The notes under the pieces: model-generated
Told to the model about the DNA's origin: nothing
What the model saw: the letters and a program-made list of their open reading frames with translations, nothing else
Database searches by the model: none
Program-made: the position numbers and the translations under genes
NCBI RefSeq assembly: GCF_035944355.1
Contig: NZ_DASZBH010000008.1
Coordinates: 186,001 to 250,000, forward strand
DNA from: Frateuria_A sp035944355
GTDB taxonomy: Bacteria > Pseudomonadota > Gammaproteobacteria > Xanthomonadales > Rhodanobacteraceae
Length of the DNA: 64,000 nucleotides
Direction: 5' to 3'
In this document: positions 27,918-36,910 of the stretch, piece by piece
How positions within the stretch are numbered: position 1 is the stretch's first letter
Layout of the letters: every line of letters begins with the position of its first letter

Positions 27918-28433
27918 TCAGCGGATGCCCACGCCCACGCCTACCCCGAAGTGCACGTTGTTCTTGCCCTTGTTCATCTCGTCGGCGGTCCACACATGCG
28001 ACTGCCCCACCTGCACCAGCGGGAACACGTAGTCGGCCTGGCCCACCTTGCCCGCACGGCTGCCGTTGAGCTGGCCGCTGACGGTGATCAGGCCGCCGGC
28101 CGGATAGTCCAGCGATTCGACGTAGCCTGGCATCACCGCGATGAAGCGGCCGCTTCCGCTGTCGTTGGCGCGCGGGCGCTGCGAGCTGTCCAGCGGATAG
28201 GCCAGGATCTCCACCTCGCTGTGGTCGGCCAGGTTGTTGACGCCGACGATGCGGCCGCCCCAGATCACCGGGCGGTTGGCGAACTGCTCGGGCGATTGCG
28301 CGACCTGGAAGGGCTGGGCGCTCACCGCATCGGGCGAGGCCTTGTAGATCGGCGCGGGCGCGCAGGCGGCGAGCGCGAGCAACGCTGCCGGCAGGGCCGA
28401 ACGGAAAACGATATGAGCGAGGCGGATGCGCAT
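27918..28433 (-). CDS. slp: Slp/YeaY family outer membrane lipoprotein
   Basis: The 171-residue protein has a lipoprotein signal with lipobox LALAAC (Cys24) and the Slp core: PVIWGGRIVGVNN, EVEILAYPLDSSQRP, GRFIAVMPGYVESLDYPAGG and LITVSGQL. Slp proteins are starvation- or acid-inducible outer membrane lipoproteins of unclear role. ATG 28433 starts the signal sequence; the longer frame upstream is not plausible. The C-terminal GVGVGVGIR is unusually Gly/Val rich. Confidence 0.9.
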   Translation of the reverse strand: MRIRLAHIVFRSALPAALLALAACAPAPIYKASPDAVSAQPFQVAQSPEQFANRPVIWGGRIVGVNNLADHSEVEILAYPLDSSQRPRANDSGSGRFIAVMPGYVESLDYPAGGLITVSGQLNGSRAGKVGQADYVFPLVQVGQSHVWTADEMNKGKNNVHFGVGVGVGIR

Positions 28434-28494
28434 GGCGGGCTCCTGACCTTGGCGAAAAGGCGGCCGCGGCAGCGGCCGCGGATGCGCAGCGAGC

Positions 28495-29415
28495 TTAGCG
28501 GCGGCCGCGTGAACGCGATAGCGGCGGCGGGGAAGGTTCGGCGGTTTCTTCGGCGAGCCAGTCCAGCCGCCATTCGGCCGGGCGTTCCTGCCGGAGCAGC
28601 CGGGCCAGCGCGCGCAAGGGCTCGCGCAGGGCCTCATCGAGCTTCCATGGCGCGTTGAGGATGGCCATGCCCGAGCCGTTGAGGCGCAAGGGCGAATCGT
28701 CCGGATGTACCAGCAGCTCGGCGCGCAGCACGCGCCGAGCGCCGCAGTGGCCGAGCCAGCGCAGGAACGGCTGCACCTGGCTGCGCAGCTTGATCGGATA
28801 CCACACGGCGTAGACGCCGGTCGGCCAGCGCGCGAGCGCGGCCTTCAACGCCTGCTCGATCAGCCGGTATTCCGCCTCCTGCGCCTCGTAGGGCGGATCG
28901 ATCAGCACCAGGCCGCGCTTTTCCTTCGGCGGCAGCAGCGCGCCGAGCGCCTCGTAGCCGTCGCGCTGGTGTACGTGCATGCGCCTGTCGTGGCCGAACA
29001 GCTCGCGCAATCGCGCGGCTTCCTCCGGGTGCAGTTCGCACAGTTGCGCGCTGTCGGTGTCGCGCATGGCGAGCGCCGCCTGCATGGGAGAGCCCGGGTA
29101 GAGCTTCAAACCGTGCTCGTTGCCGGGCAACGCGAGCAGGCCGTCCAGCCAGCGCCGCAGCAGCGCCGGCAGCGCGCCACCTGTTTCGGCGTGCGGGCCG
29201 ACGTCGGGAAACAGCAGCCGACCCACGCCTTCGCGCCACTCGCCGGTCTTCTGCGCCTCCTTGCCTTCCAGCGCATAGCAGCCGCTGCCCGCGTGCGTGT
29301 CGACGACGGCGAACGGCGTGGGCTTGGCCTTGAGCGCCTCGATCAGCGCGGCCAGCACGACGTGCTTGAGGACGTCGGCGAAGTTGCCGGCGTGGTAGGC
29401 ATGGCGATAGTTCAT
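28495..29415 (-). CDS. rlmJ: 23S rRNA (adenine-N6)-methyltransferase RlmJ
   Basis: The 306-residue protein starts MNYRHAYHAGNFADVLKHVV, diagnostic of RlmJ, and contains the SAM region VVDTHAGSGCYAL and the catalytic motif IDPPYE (LVLIDPPYEAQEAEY). RlmJ methylates A2030 of 23S rRNA before subunit assembly. The final 25 residues (AEWRLDWLAEETAEP and a basic PSPPPLSRSRGRR tail) extend beyond the typical 280-residue enzyme. It stands alone, 61 bp upstream of the slp gene. Confidence 0.95.
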   Translation of the reverse strand: MNYRHAYHAGNFADVLKHVVLAALIEALKAKPTPFAVVDTHAGSGCYALEGKEAQKTGEWREGVGRLLFPDVGPHAETGGALPALLRRWLDGLLALPGNEHGLKLYPGSPMQAALAMRDTDSAQLCELHPEEAARLRELFGHDRRMHVHQRDGYEALGALLPPKEKRGLVLIDPPYEAQEAEYRLIEQALKAALARWPTGVYAVWYPIKLRSQVQPFLRWLGHCGARRVLRAELLVHPDDSPLRLNGSGMAILNAPWKLDEALREPLRALARLLRQERPAEWRLDWLAEETAEPSPPPLSRSRGRR

Positions 29416-29637
29416 CGCATGAGTATAGAGGCGCGTCGAGTCCGGCCAGTCCCGAGCCGTACGCGCGCTGACAGGCCGTGCCCGGCTTCACGGCAAGGCG
29501 CGGTGCCGGTCACGGGCGGGCAACGGCGGCTACCGCAGCGTGCATGGGGCAAGGATGCGACGCCTCTCCCGTTGCCTGCCCCGGGCCGACGGCTGCGCGT
29601 TTCCGGCCGGAGTGCCACCACGAACAGGAGATCAGCG

Positions 29638-30033
29638 ATGAACGTTTCCAAGGCAAGCATCACCCTGGCCGGCGCAGTGGCCCTGGCGCTGGCGGGCAGC
29701 GCCTTCGCGCAGAGCGCCGGCACGGCCGGCGCGGCGCAGAGCAGCCAGCCCCAGAGCAGCCAGCCGCAGAGCCAGGACCAGAACGGCATGCAGCACGGCA
29801 GCACCAACGCCAACGGCAGCATGAATTCCAACGGCAGCATGAATTCCAGCGGGAGCATGAACTCCAGCGGCCGCATGGGCGGCAGCGGCAACATGAGCGG
29901 CAACGGCAGCAATTCGGGCAGTTGGAACAACACCAGCTCCACCACCGGCCAGGGCGATACCCAGAGCAAGCACCGCACGCACAAGGGACACAAGAACAGC
30001 AACAGCACGACCGACAGCTCCTACGGGCACTGA
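29638..30033 (+). CDS. Small secreted low-complexity Ser/Asn/Gly protein
   Basis: The 131-residue product has a signal peptide (MNVSKASITLAGAVALALAGSAFAQ, cleavage at about 25) and a mature region made almost wholly of Ser, Asn, Gly, Gln, Thr and Met. An 18-bp DNA unit coding for NGSMNS or SGSMNS repeats four times at about 29812-29883. A His/Lys-rich stretch (KHRTHKGHKN) follows, ending in SYGH. A purine-rich ribosome site (ACAGGAG) precedes ATG 29638. No catalytic domain; it may be a metal-binding, surface or matrix protein. I do not recognise the family. Confidence 0.75.
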   Translation: MNVSKASITLAGAVALALAGSAFAQSAGTAGAAQSSQPQSSQPQSQDQNGMQHGSTNANGSMNSNGSMNSSGSMNSSGRMGGSGNMSGNGSNSGSWNNTSSTTGQGDTQSKHRTHKGHKNSNSTTDSSYGH

Positions 30034-30055
30034 GCTGTCCGGGGGCGGCACCGGC

Positions 30056-30982
30056 TCACTCGGCGGTGCCGTGCCCCTCGCTGACGGCCAACTGCTCGGC
30101 GCGGGCCGGCTCGCCGCGGCGGCCCAGCCACGGATGGGCGAACACGGCGGCCAGGATCACCGCCACACCGCCGTAGAAGGTCCAGCCCAGTTCGCGTTGT
30201 TCGCCCAGAAGGATTACGGCCAGCACGATCGCGTAGACCGGTTCGAGGTTGGTCACCATCTGGGTGCCGAAGGCGCTCAGGTGGCGCAGGGCGACCAGCG
30301 CCAGCGCGAACGGCAGCAGCGTGCAGCCGAAGGACAGCAGCAACAGCAGCATCGCGTCATGCGTGCCCGGCAGCGCGAACGCCGATCCGGCATGCGGCAG
30401 CCACGGCACCAGCAGGCTGAGGAACAGCGTGCCGGTGCCCAGTTCCAGGCAGGTGACGGTGAGCGGATCGCCGTGCTCGACCAGCCGCTTGTTGCAGGCG
30501 CTGAACAGCGCCACCAGCAGCGCCGAGGCGGTGCCCACCACCAGCCCGAGCCGCATCGTGCCCGGCACGCCGCCGACCACCAGCGCCACCCCCGGCACCA
30601 CCGCCACGCCGAGCAGCAGCTCGCGCGGATCGAAGCGGCGGCGCGCGATCCATGGCTCCACGAAGGCCAGGAACACCGGTCCCAGCGCGATGCAGGTGGC
30701 GCCCACCGAGGCATTGGAAAGCTTGATCGCCGCGTAGAAGGTGAGCCAGTGCAGCGACACCAGCACGCCGATGCCGGCGTAGGCCAGCTTCAGCCGGTTC
30801 GGCATCGCGCGCAGCCCGCGCCATACGCGCGGCATCGCCAGCAGCGCCGCCGTCACCAGCAGCATGCGCCACCACACCAGCGACGAGGCCGGCAGCGTGA
30901 TCGCCTTGCCCAGGATCGCGGTGAAACCCCACAACAACACGCAGAAATGGATCTGCAGACGGGCCTTGGCAGTGGCTTGCAT
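30056..30982 (-). CDS. EamA/DMT superfamily inner-membrane transporter
   Basis: The 308-residue protein has ten hydrophobic segments in two EamA repeats (first CVLLWGFTAILGKAITLPAS to about residue 145, second from GLVVGTASALLVALFSACNK). The repeat signatures WWRMLLV and LEPVYAIVLAVILLGE are present. DMT proteins export amino acids, metabolites or nucleotide sugars; the substrate cannot be assigned. A soluble tail of about 20 residues ends the protein. It converges on the low-complexity gene with a 22-bp spacer. Confidence 0.85.
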   Translation of the reverse strand: MQATAKARLQIHFCVLLWGFTAILGKAITLPASSLVWWRMLLVTAALLAMPRVWRGLRAMPNRLKLAYAGIGVLVSLHWLTFYAAIKLSNASVGATCIALGPVFLAFVEPWIARRRFDPRELLLGVAVVPGVALVVGGVPGTMRLGLVVGTASALLVALFSACNKRLVEHGDPLTVTCLELGTGTLFLSLLVPWLPHAGSAFALPGTHDAMLLLLLSFGCTLLPFALALVALRHLSAFGTQMVTNLEPVYAIVLAVILLGEQRELGWTFYGGVAVILAAVFAHPWLGRRGEPARAEQLAVSEGHGTAE

Positions 30983-31059
30983 GGGAAGGTGCGCGCGGGA
31001 GATCGGCGCATTCTAGCCGGTGCGCTCCGCCGATCAGGCGGACCTGATGGATGTACGCC

Positions 31060-33189
31060 TCAATGGCTGCCGGCGTTCTTGCCGCCCAGCGCCTGCAAGG
31101 TGGCGCGGCAGGCGTTGTCGCCCTGGTTCTTGTCCTGGCTGGGTACGACCAGCGCGAGCAGCGCCGCAGCGGGGGCGGCGACCACGCCCAGCGCCACCGC
31201 GCCGGCGCCGCGCGCCAGCAGCGGCCCCTTCTGCACGCCCACGTCCGGGTGCTTGAGCGTGCCGCGCACGTAGAGCGGCGAGCGCAGCGAGAAGACGCGC
31301 AGGCCCTTGGTGTGCGGCCTCACGGTCAGATCGAGCTTCTCGCTGCCCATGTCCGCGGTGCCATCCATGTTTACCAGCGCGTCGGGCGTGTCGAACACGA
31401 ACAGGCGCACGTCGAACAGACCGTTCCTGGCGCCCAGGTCCGCGGCGGCGCAGTTGATCTGTACGGTCTGGTCGCCGAACAGCTTGCCGATGACGATGTT
31501 GCCCACGTTGAGGCCGGCGGTTTCCAGCAGCGTCTTGCTGATCGCGCCGTCGTTCATCACCAGCCGCACCTGGCCGTCGGCGCTGCCGAGCAGCGCGGCG
31601 ACGGAGTTGCCCTGCGCGCCGAGCTGCACCTCGCCGTTGATCTCGCCCAGGCTGCTGCGCATGGTCTGCACGTCGGGGAAAAGCTGCTTGAGCTTGAGGT
31701 GCCGCGCGGAAAGATCCAGCCGGCCCTGCATTGGCGCCTTGCCGCCGTCGAGCCGCAACGCGCCCTGCACCTGGCCGCCAGCGAGGCCGAAGCGCAGCGG
31801 GTCGAGCGTGAGCTTGCCCGCGTCCATCACCACGTGGGTCTGCAGCGCGTCCAGCGGCACCGCCTTGTCGCGCACGATGCGCTCGCCGCTGAAGCTGACG
31901 TCCGCGTCCATCGCGCGCCAGCGGTCGGTGCGGAACGGCTCGACCGGCAGCAGCTTGTCCGCCGGCTGCGGCGTGGCGTCGCCGCGCTGCTGCTTGCGCG
32001 CATTGGAATCGGCGCCGACCAGCGGCCCCAGGTCGGCGAAGCGCAGCAGCCTCGAACGCAGGGTGCCGCTCAGTTTCGGACGCGCGCCGCCGGTGTCGAA
32101 GGCCACGTCGCCGCCGATGTCGCTGTCGCCGACACGGCCGCGGAAGTGCCGGTAGCTGAAATGGTTGCCGCGCTTGGTGTCCAGGGTCGCCTGGAGATGG
32201 CCCTCGGTGGCGTAGGGCGGCGTGTCGGGCAGGGTGACGCCGGTGTACGGGTACAAGGTCGCCATGCTCGGCCCGGAGAGCCACAGCCGCAGGTCCAGCG
32301 CGCCCAGCTCGAGCGGATCGGTGAGCGTGCCGACCAGCGCGACGCGGCTGCCGCCCAATTGCACGTCGGCCTGCACGGGGAAGGGACTTCCGCCGCCGCG
32401 CAATGCGAGCACGCCGCCGGTGCGGCCTTCGCCCTTCACCGGTGCGCCCTTGTAGCGCCCTTCGGCGCGCCAGCCGAACACGTAGTCGGCGGCGCCGTGC
32501 TGGCCGACCGCGGAATCGCTCTCGTCGGTCGGCGCCAGCGATCGCTTCGCGGTCGCGCCCATCGCCTGGCCGACGTGCTCGCGCGCGGACCGCGACTGCT
32601 GCGCCACGATCTGGTCGTAGGGGATCGCGCCTTGCAGCGGCGTCACCGTCACCGTCAGCCGGCTTGCCGTCTGCGCGTCGTCCAGCGTGACGTTGCCGCG
32701 GTCGAAACCGATCGTGCCCAGCTCCAGCTTCCACGCCGACGGCGCGCCGCCCTGCGGCAAGGTGAAGGTCCAGCTCGCGCGGCCCTGCCTGTCGCGTTCC
32801 AGGTCCAGCGCCGGCTGCACCAGCTGCAGCGTGGGCACGTCGATGCGGTGCGCGAGCAGCGGCAGCGGCGCGATCCGGAAGCGCAGCGCCTGCAGGGTGG
32901 CGAACTGAGGCCGACTCGCCCAGGACGGGTTGCCGACCGCGATGTCGCGCGCGGTGAATTCCGGCCACGGCAGCCAGGCGTGCCAGCCGCCCAACGCCGG
33001 GTCGCGCCGCCACGCGAGGCTGAGGTCGCCGCGGATCGCGAACGGCCGGCCGATCGCCTGGCTCATCTTGTCGTTGATGAAGGGTTTGAGCCGGTTCCAG
33101 TCGAACAGCGCCACCGCGATCACCAGCAGCACGATCAGGCCCGCCAGCACGCCGGCGATCCAGTGCAGGAGTTTCAGGCGATGCCTCAT
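31060..33189 (-). CDS. AsmA-family envelope protein
   Basis: The 709-residue protein has one N-terminal transmembrane helix (LHWIAGVLAGLIVLLVIAVALF) followed by NRLKPFINDKMSQAIGRPFAI, the classic AsmA start, and a long beta-rich body ending in the AsmA C-terminal domain (GQVRLVMNDGAISKTLLETAGLNVG). A short hydrophobic segment near residue 680 may be a second anchor. AsmA-like proteins (TamB, YhdP and relatives) bridge the periplasm and are linked to phospholipid transport to the outer membrane. ATG 33189 is used; another ATG lies two codons upstream. Confidence 0.88.
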   Translation of the reverse strand: MRHRLKLLHWIAGVLAGLIVLLVIAVALFDWNRLKPFINDKMSQAIGRPFAIRGDLSLAWRRDPALGGWHAWLPWPEFTARDIAVGNPSWASRPQFATLQALRFRIAPLPLLAHRIDVPTLQLVQPALDLERDRQGRASWTFTLPQGGAPSAWKLELGTIGFDRGNVTLDDAQTASRLTVTVTPLQGAIPYDQIVAQQSRSAREHVGQAMGATAKRSLAPTDESDSAVGQHGAADYVFGWRAEGRYKGAPVKGEGRTGGVLALRGGGSPFPVQADVQLGGSRVALVGTLTDPLELGALDLRLWLSGPSMATLYPYTGVTLPDTPPYATEGHLQATLDTKRGNHFSYRHFRGRVGDSDIGGDVAFDTGGARPKLSGTLRSRLLRFADLGPLVGADSNARKQQRGDATPQPADKLLPVEPFRTDRWRAMDADVSFSGERIVRDKAVPLDALQTHVVMDAGKLTLDPLRFGLAGGQVQGALRLDGGKAPMQGRLDLSARHLKLKQLFPDVQTMRSSLGEINGEVQLGAQGNSVAALLGSADGQVRLVMNDGAISKTLLETAGLNVGNIVIGKLFGDQTVQINCAAADLGARNGLFDVRLFVFDTPDALVNMDGTADMGSEKLDLTVRPHTKGLRVFSLRSPLYVRGTLKHPDVGVQKGPLLARGAGAVALGVVAAPAAALLALVVPSQDKNQGDNACRATLQALGGKNAGSH

Positions 33190-33321
33190 CGTCACGCCGC
33201 GTGGCGGCGCCAGCTGGCGCCCGCCTCCTGCTTAGCGGCTGCGACGAGAAGATGGCGTGGTCGGTGCCGCCACCCCTTCATGTCCCAGACAGGCGGCGAA
33301 AGGGCGTGCCGGCGCATGCCT

Positions 33322-33346
33322 CCTTCCTCCGGGTTCGGGAGGAAGG
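33322..33346 (-). terminator. Hairpin downstream of the second cyclophilin gene
   Basis: A 9-bp stem (CCTTCCTCC / GGAGGAAGG) with a 7-nt loop lies about 32 nt past the stop codon at 33378. No T-run follows, so termination is uncertain. Confidence 0.35.
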
Positions 33347-33377
33347 ACTCGGGCGCGAGTGCTGAGGTGGGGCTGCT

Positions 33378-34289
33378 CTATTTCCCTTCGCGCGAGGGAA
33401 TCGCGATGCTGCACAGGTCGATCTTGCCCGCCGGCACCGTATAGAACGCATCGCGTCGGTTGCGCTTGGCCTCGATGAGCTTGGCGAAAGTGGCGCTGTC
33501 GGTGCGCAGCACTTCGATCTTCGGGCGCTGCGCGGGCGGCAGGTCGGCGGCCAGGCGCACCGACTCGATCGACACGCGCTGCGCCTTGTCGGTGTAGAAG
33601 CCCATCGGCGCAGGGCCGCGCGGCATGGCCGAGAGCAGTTCCATGCCCTGGATCACGCGGCCGGCGATGGCGAGGTTGCGGTCCAGGCCGCGCGGCGCCT
33701 GGCCGATGATCGCGTAGAGCGCGCTGCCGTTGCCGCTGTGCGGATCGATGTCGCGCGCCACGCCGACCGCGCCGTAGCAATGCGTCAGCCACTCGCGCCC
33801 GGCGGAAGGATCGCGCGCGACGGGAAATCCCCCGGAGAAACCCACCTGCGGCGCGTACACGTCGCCGTCAGGCAGCGGCGTCCATTCCAGCTTGGGATCG
33901 ATCGCGCGGGTGTACTCCGGCGGCAGGCTTTGCTTCGCGCTGCCCAGCGGCCTGATGTGCGCCTTGTCCTCGTCGTCCGCCGCCGGGTCGTCCCATTGCG
34001 TGACGAAGTTGTCCTGCACGCGCACGATCGCCAGGCCGTCGAAGTAATGCTCGTGCACCAGCGTGCGGATGTTGGCCGCGTGCAGTGGGGTGAACTGCGG
34101 CGCCAGTTCGATCAGCACGTGGCCGCCGGGCAGCTTCATGTCGAGCAGGTTGGCCGGATCCGGCGTGCGCCATTCCCGCGGCTGCGACTGCGCCAGCAGT
34201 TCCTTCGGCGTGGGCGTGGCCGTGTCGGCGGCGGCCAGTGCGGGCAGCGTCAGGCTGGCAAGGGCGAGGGCGAGCAGGGATAGGCGCAT
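33378..34289 (-). CDS. Secreted cyclophilin-type peptidyl-prolyl isomerase, divergent
   Basis: The 303-residue protein has a signal peptide (MRLSLLALALASLTLPALAAA) and a cyclophilin-like domain: GGHVLIELAPQFTPLHAANI, HEHYFDGLAIVRVQDNFVTQ and GSALYAIIGQAPRGLD. The usual catalytic FHR becomes VRV, and an insertion of about 60 residues with AAGREWLTHCYGAVGVARD-like sequence lies in the middle, so enzymatic activity may be reduced. It is larger than standard periplasmic PPIases (about 190 residues). ATG 34289 begins the signal sequence. It is divergent from the porin gene. Confidence 0.8.
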   Translation of the reverse strand: MRLSLLALALASLTLPALAAADTATPTPKELLAQSQPREWRTPDPANLLDMKLPGGHVLIELAPQFTPLHAANIRTLVHEHYFDGLAIVRVQDNFVTQWDDPAADDEDKAHIRPLGSAKQSLPPEYTRAIDPKLEWTPLPDGDVYAPQVGFSGGFPVARDPSAGREWLTHCYGAVGVARDIDPHSGNGSALYAIIGQAPRGLDRNLAIAGRVIQGMELLSAMPRGPAPMGFYTDKAQRVSIESVRLAADLPPAQRPKIEVLRTDSATFAKLIEAKRNRRDAFYTVPAGKIDLCSIAIPSREGK

Positions 34290-34319
34290 GCGTGGGTCCT
34301 TGAGGTTGGGGCACGGGAA

Positions 34320-34480
34320 GCTTATAGCGTTTAGGACTGTCGAACGGCGAACAAGGTATTTCGCAAATGGCGAGGACGGCTTGATAATCAGAAAAACTGC
34401 TTTCCCATTGCCAGGAATGTATTGATTTTTTGCCTTAAATAATACGTGGTTAGATTTATTGCCGTGCGTTGCTGCCGATA
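34320..34480. promoter_or_regulatory. AT-rich divergent promoter region of the porin gene
   Basis: This stretch is strikingly AT-rich against the GC-rich surroundings (TTGATAATCAGAAAAACTGC, then TTGATTTTTTGCCTTAAATA). It separates the divergent cyclophilin and porin genes and probably holds their promoters. No single -35/-10 pair or pho box could be assigned with confidence. Confidence 0.45.
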
Positions 34481-34562
34481 ATGCGTGGCTGGGACGCTTT
34501 CGCGCCCGGTTGGGGCTGCACGAAAAAAACCACCGCGGGCGGCTGGCCCCACGGGAGCGATC

Positions 34563-35705
34563 ATGCGTGCAAGGACATGGGCGGCGGCGATGCTCGCCTG
34601 GGGCTTCGCCCAGGCCGGCGTGGCGGCCGATGCAGGCGCCTGGCCGAGCAGCGTTTCGCTGGGCGGCGGCGTCAATGCGGGGATCAAGGGATTGTTCCAG
34701 TACGACTCCAACCAGTTCGGCGACGACCGGCTGCCCCATGGCGCCGACCGTTTCGACGATGCGCAGACCTGGCGGCGCCAGGAAGTCAATCTCTACGTCG
34801 CCAAGAAAGGCGTATTTACAATCAATGCCGGGTACGATTTCCAGGCCAATAGCTGGGTGGACAACTATATCGCCCTGGAAACCCGCGCCGGCCGTTTCCG
34901 CGCCGGCCAGTTCAAGACGCCGGTGGGCTGGGAGGACGGCAACATCGCCACCGGCGACGTCACGTTCCTGGAACGCACCCTGCCCGAGCAGGCGGTGTAC
35001 GAAGGCCGCCGCGTCGGGCTGGAATGGTTCTGCCAGGCCGCGCCGCAGTGGCTGGTGCAGGCAGGCTTCTTCACCCGCCACGACCTCAATAACGACGCGG
35101 CCGGGCAGACCTATGCCGGGCGCGTGGTCTACAACCCGGTGCAATCCGAGGGCGAGGTGGTGCACCTGGGACTATCGGTATCGCGCGAGTTGCGCGACGA
35201 CCGCGCCGGCCGCATCCGTGCGCGCCCGGAAGTGAACCTGACCCCGGTGCGCCTGGTCGACACCGGCACGCTCAAGGGCGTGGACCGGCTCGACCGCGAA
35301 GGCCTGGAAGCGGCCTGGATCCACGGCCCGCTGCTGCTGCAAGGCGAGTACCTGGCGATGCAGGCGATCCGTCCGCTGGCCAGCGACTTCCACAGCCGCG
35401 GCTACTACGCGTTCGGCACCTGGCTGCTGACCGGCGAGTCACGCGGCTACAGGGCCGGCGCCATCACCGGCGTCACGCCGCGCAGCCGCTGGGGCGCGCT
35501 GGAACTGGCGCTGCGCTACGCCACGCTGGACCTGGACGACGGCGCGGTGATGGGCGGCCGCGAGCACGACTGGACGCTGGGCCTGAACTGGTACCTCGGC
35601 ACGCACTTCAGGCTGCAGGCCAACGTCATCCGTGCCTTCAGCGACCGCGGCAACCTACCGCTGGATCCCACCATCTACGCGCTGCGCGCCCAGCTCGGCT
35701 TCTGA
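34563..35705 (+). CDS. Phosphate/anion-selective porin of the OprO/OprP family
   Basis: The 380-residue protein has a signal peptide (MRARTWAAAMLAWGFAQAGVAA) and a barrel-like sequence of alternating strands: RWQEVNLYVAKKGVFTINAGYDF-like segments, LETRAGRFRAGQFKTPVGWE (a highly characteristic OprO/P motif), TFLERTLPEQAVYEGRRVGL and the terminal IYALRAQLGF ending in Phe. Members form outer-membrane trimers for phosphate, polyphosphate or other anions. It converges on the sulfate transporter operon with a 51-bp overlap of its 3' end with cysA, so sulfate or another oxyanion is a reasonable alternative substrate. ATG 34563 starts the signal peptide. Confidence 0.85.
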   Translation: MRARTWAAAMLAWGFAQAGVAADAGAWPSSVSLGGGVNAGIKGLFQYDSNQFGDDRLPHGADRFDDAQTWRRQEVNLYVAKKGVFTINAGYDFQANSWVDNYIALETRAGRFRAGQFKTPVGWEDGNIATGDVTFLERTLPEQAVYEGRRVGLEWFCQAAPQWLVQAGFFTRHDLNNDAAGQTYAGRVVYNPVQSEGEVVHLGLSVSRELRDDRAGRIRARPEVNLTPVRLVDTGTLKGVDRLDREGLEAAWIHGPLLLQGEYLAMQAIRPLASDFHSRGYYAFGTWLLTGESRGYRAGAITGVTPRSRWGALELALRYATLDLDDGAVMGGREHDWTLGLNWYLGTHFRLQANVIRAFSDRGNLPLDPTIYALRAQLGF

Positions 35706-36842
35706 GCGGCGCAACGGCGGGCGGGCAGGGGCCGTCATGGCCCCTGCCCGCCACAGCCAGCGGTGCTCCGCCAGCGGCTGGCCGTCGCGGTCCAGCGGGA
35801 AGATCACCGCGTGGCTCGGCCAGACGTACAGGCCGGCGCCGGCGTGCAGCCCCATGCGGGCGAGATCCTCGCTGGCGATGTCCACCTCCAGCGACTGGTC
35901 CAGCGCGGCCACGTCCAGGTCCAGGTGCGCCACGGCGCCGGCCAGGTAGACATGGCGCAGATGCGCCCGCCACGTGCCAGGCGCCGGCGTGCTGGACAGA
36001 GTCAGGTGTTCGGGCCGCACGTAGGCGATCGCCTGCGCGTGTTCGCCCAGCCAGGGCGTGTCGGCGAAGATCCAGCCGCCGGCGGTATAGCGTTCGCCCT
36101 CGCGGTGCAGCGCCAGGTGGTTGGCCTTGCCGATGAACTGGCAGACGAACGGCGTGGCCGGCTGCTGGTAGATCTCCCGCGGCGTGCCGACCTGCTCGAT
36201 GCGCCCGCCGTTCATCACCGCGATGCGGTCGGCCAGCTCCAGCGCTTCCTCCTGGTCGTGGGTGACGAACACCGTGGTCAGGCCCAGCTCCTCGTGCAGT
36301 CGCCGCAGCCAGCGGCGCAGCGTGACGCGGACCTGCGCATCGAGCGCGCCGAAGGGCTCGTCCAGCAACAAGAGGTCCGGCTCCACCGCCAGCGCGCGCG
36401 CCAGGGCCACGCGCTGGCGCTGGCCGCCGGACAGTTGCGAGGGATAGCGCTTGCCGAAGCCCTCCAACTGCACGCGCTTGAGCAACTGCTCGACCCGCGC
36501 TTCGATCTCCGGGCGCTTGGGCCGCACGCGGCGCGGGCGCACGCGCAGCCCGAACGCCACGTTGTCGGCCACGGTGAGGTGGCGGAACAGCGCGTAGTGC
36601 TGGAACACCAGGCCCACGTTGCGCTGGCGCGGGGCGATGGCGAGGAAGTCCTCGCCGTTGAACGACACGCGCCCGCTCTCGGGATAGTCCAGGCCCGCAA
36701 GGATGCGCAGCAAGGTGGTCTTGCCCGAGCCGGAGGGACCGAGCAGCGCGAGGAATTCGCCCGGCGCGATGCTCAGGCTGACGTCGTTGAGCGCCGGGTA
36801 GTCGGAGAAGCGGCGGTTGAGTCCGGACAGTTCGAGCGTCAT
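35655..36842 (-). CDS. cysA: Sulfate/thiosulfate ABC transporter ATPase CysA
   Basis: The 395-residue ATPase has Walker A LLGPSGSGKTTLLRIL, Q-loop VFQHYALF, signature LSGGQRQRVALARAL, Walker B LLLLDEPFGALD and switch His in VFVTHDQEEAL, followed by a TOBE-like domain with AYVRPEHLTL. This composition and its place after cysT-cysW identify it as the energy subunit of sulfate import. The last 17 codons run antisense into the porin 3' end. A 68-bp gap separates it from cysW. Confidence 0.94.
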   Translation of the reverse strand: MTLELSGLNRRFSDYPALNDVSLSIAPGEFLALLGPSGSGKTTLLRILAGLDYPESGRVSFNGEDFLAIAPRQRNVGLVFQHYALFRHLTVADNVAFGLRVRPRRVRPKRPEIEARVEQLLKRVQLEGFGKRYPSQLSGGQRQRVALARALAVEPDLLLLDEPFGALDAQVRVTLRRWLRRLHEELGLTTVFVTHDQEEALELADRIAVMNGGRIEQVGTPREIYQQPATPFVCQFIGKANHLALHREGERYTAGGWIFADTPWLGEHAQAIAYVRPEHLTLSSTPAPGTWRAHLRHVYLAGAVAHLDLDVAALDQSLEVDIASEDLARMGLHAGAGLYVWPSHAVIFPLDRDGQPLAEHRWLWRAGAMTAPARPPLRRSEAELGAQRVDGGIQR

Positions 36843-36910
36843 GGGTTCGCTTCCTTCGCGGGGCGGCGAGGACACAGAGAAGGCGACCGGGGCGGCCGGA
36901 TCGGCATGGC

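Noticed and set aside
29812..29883. 18-bp tandem repeats as a CRISPR array
   Set aside because: They are in-frame coding repeats without spacers inside a secreted low-complexity protein.
31051..33444. Plus-strand open frame opposite the AsmA gene
   Set aside because: Antisense of a coherent AsmA protein; sequence is Gln/Arg/Ala-rich without structure.
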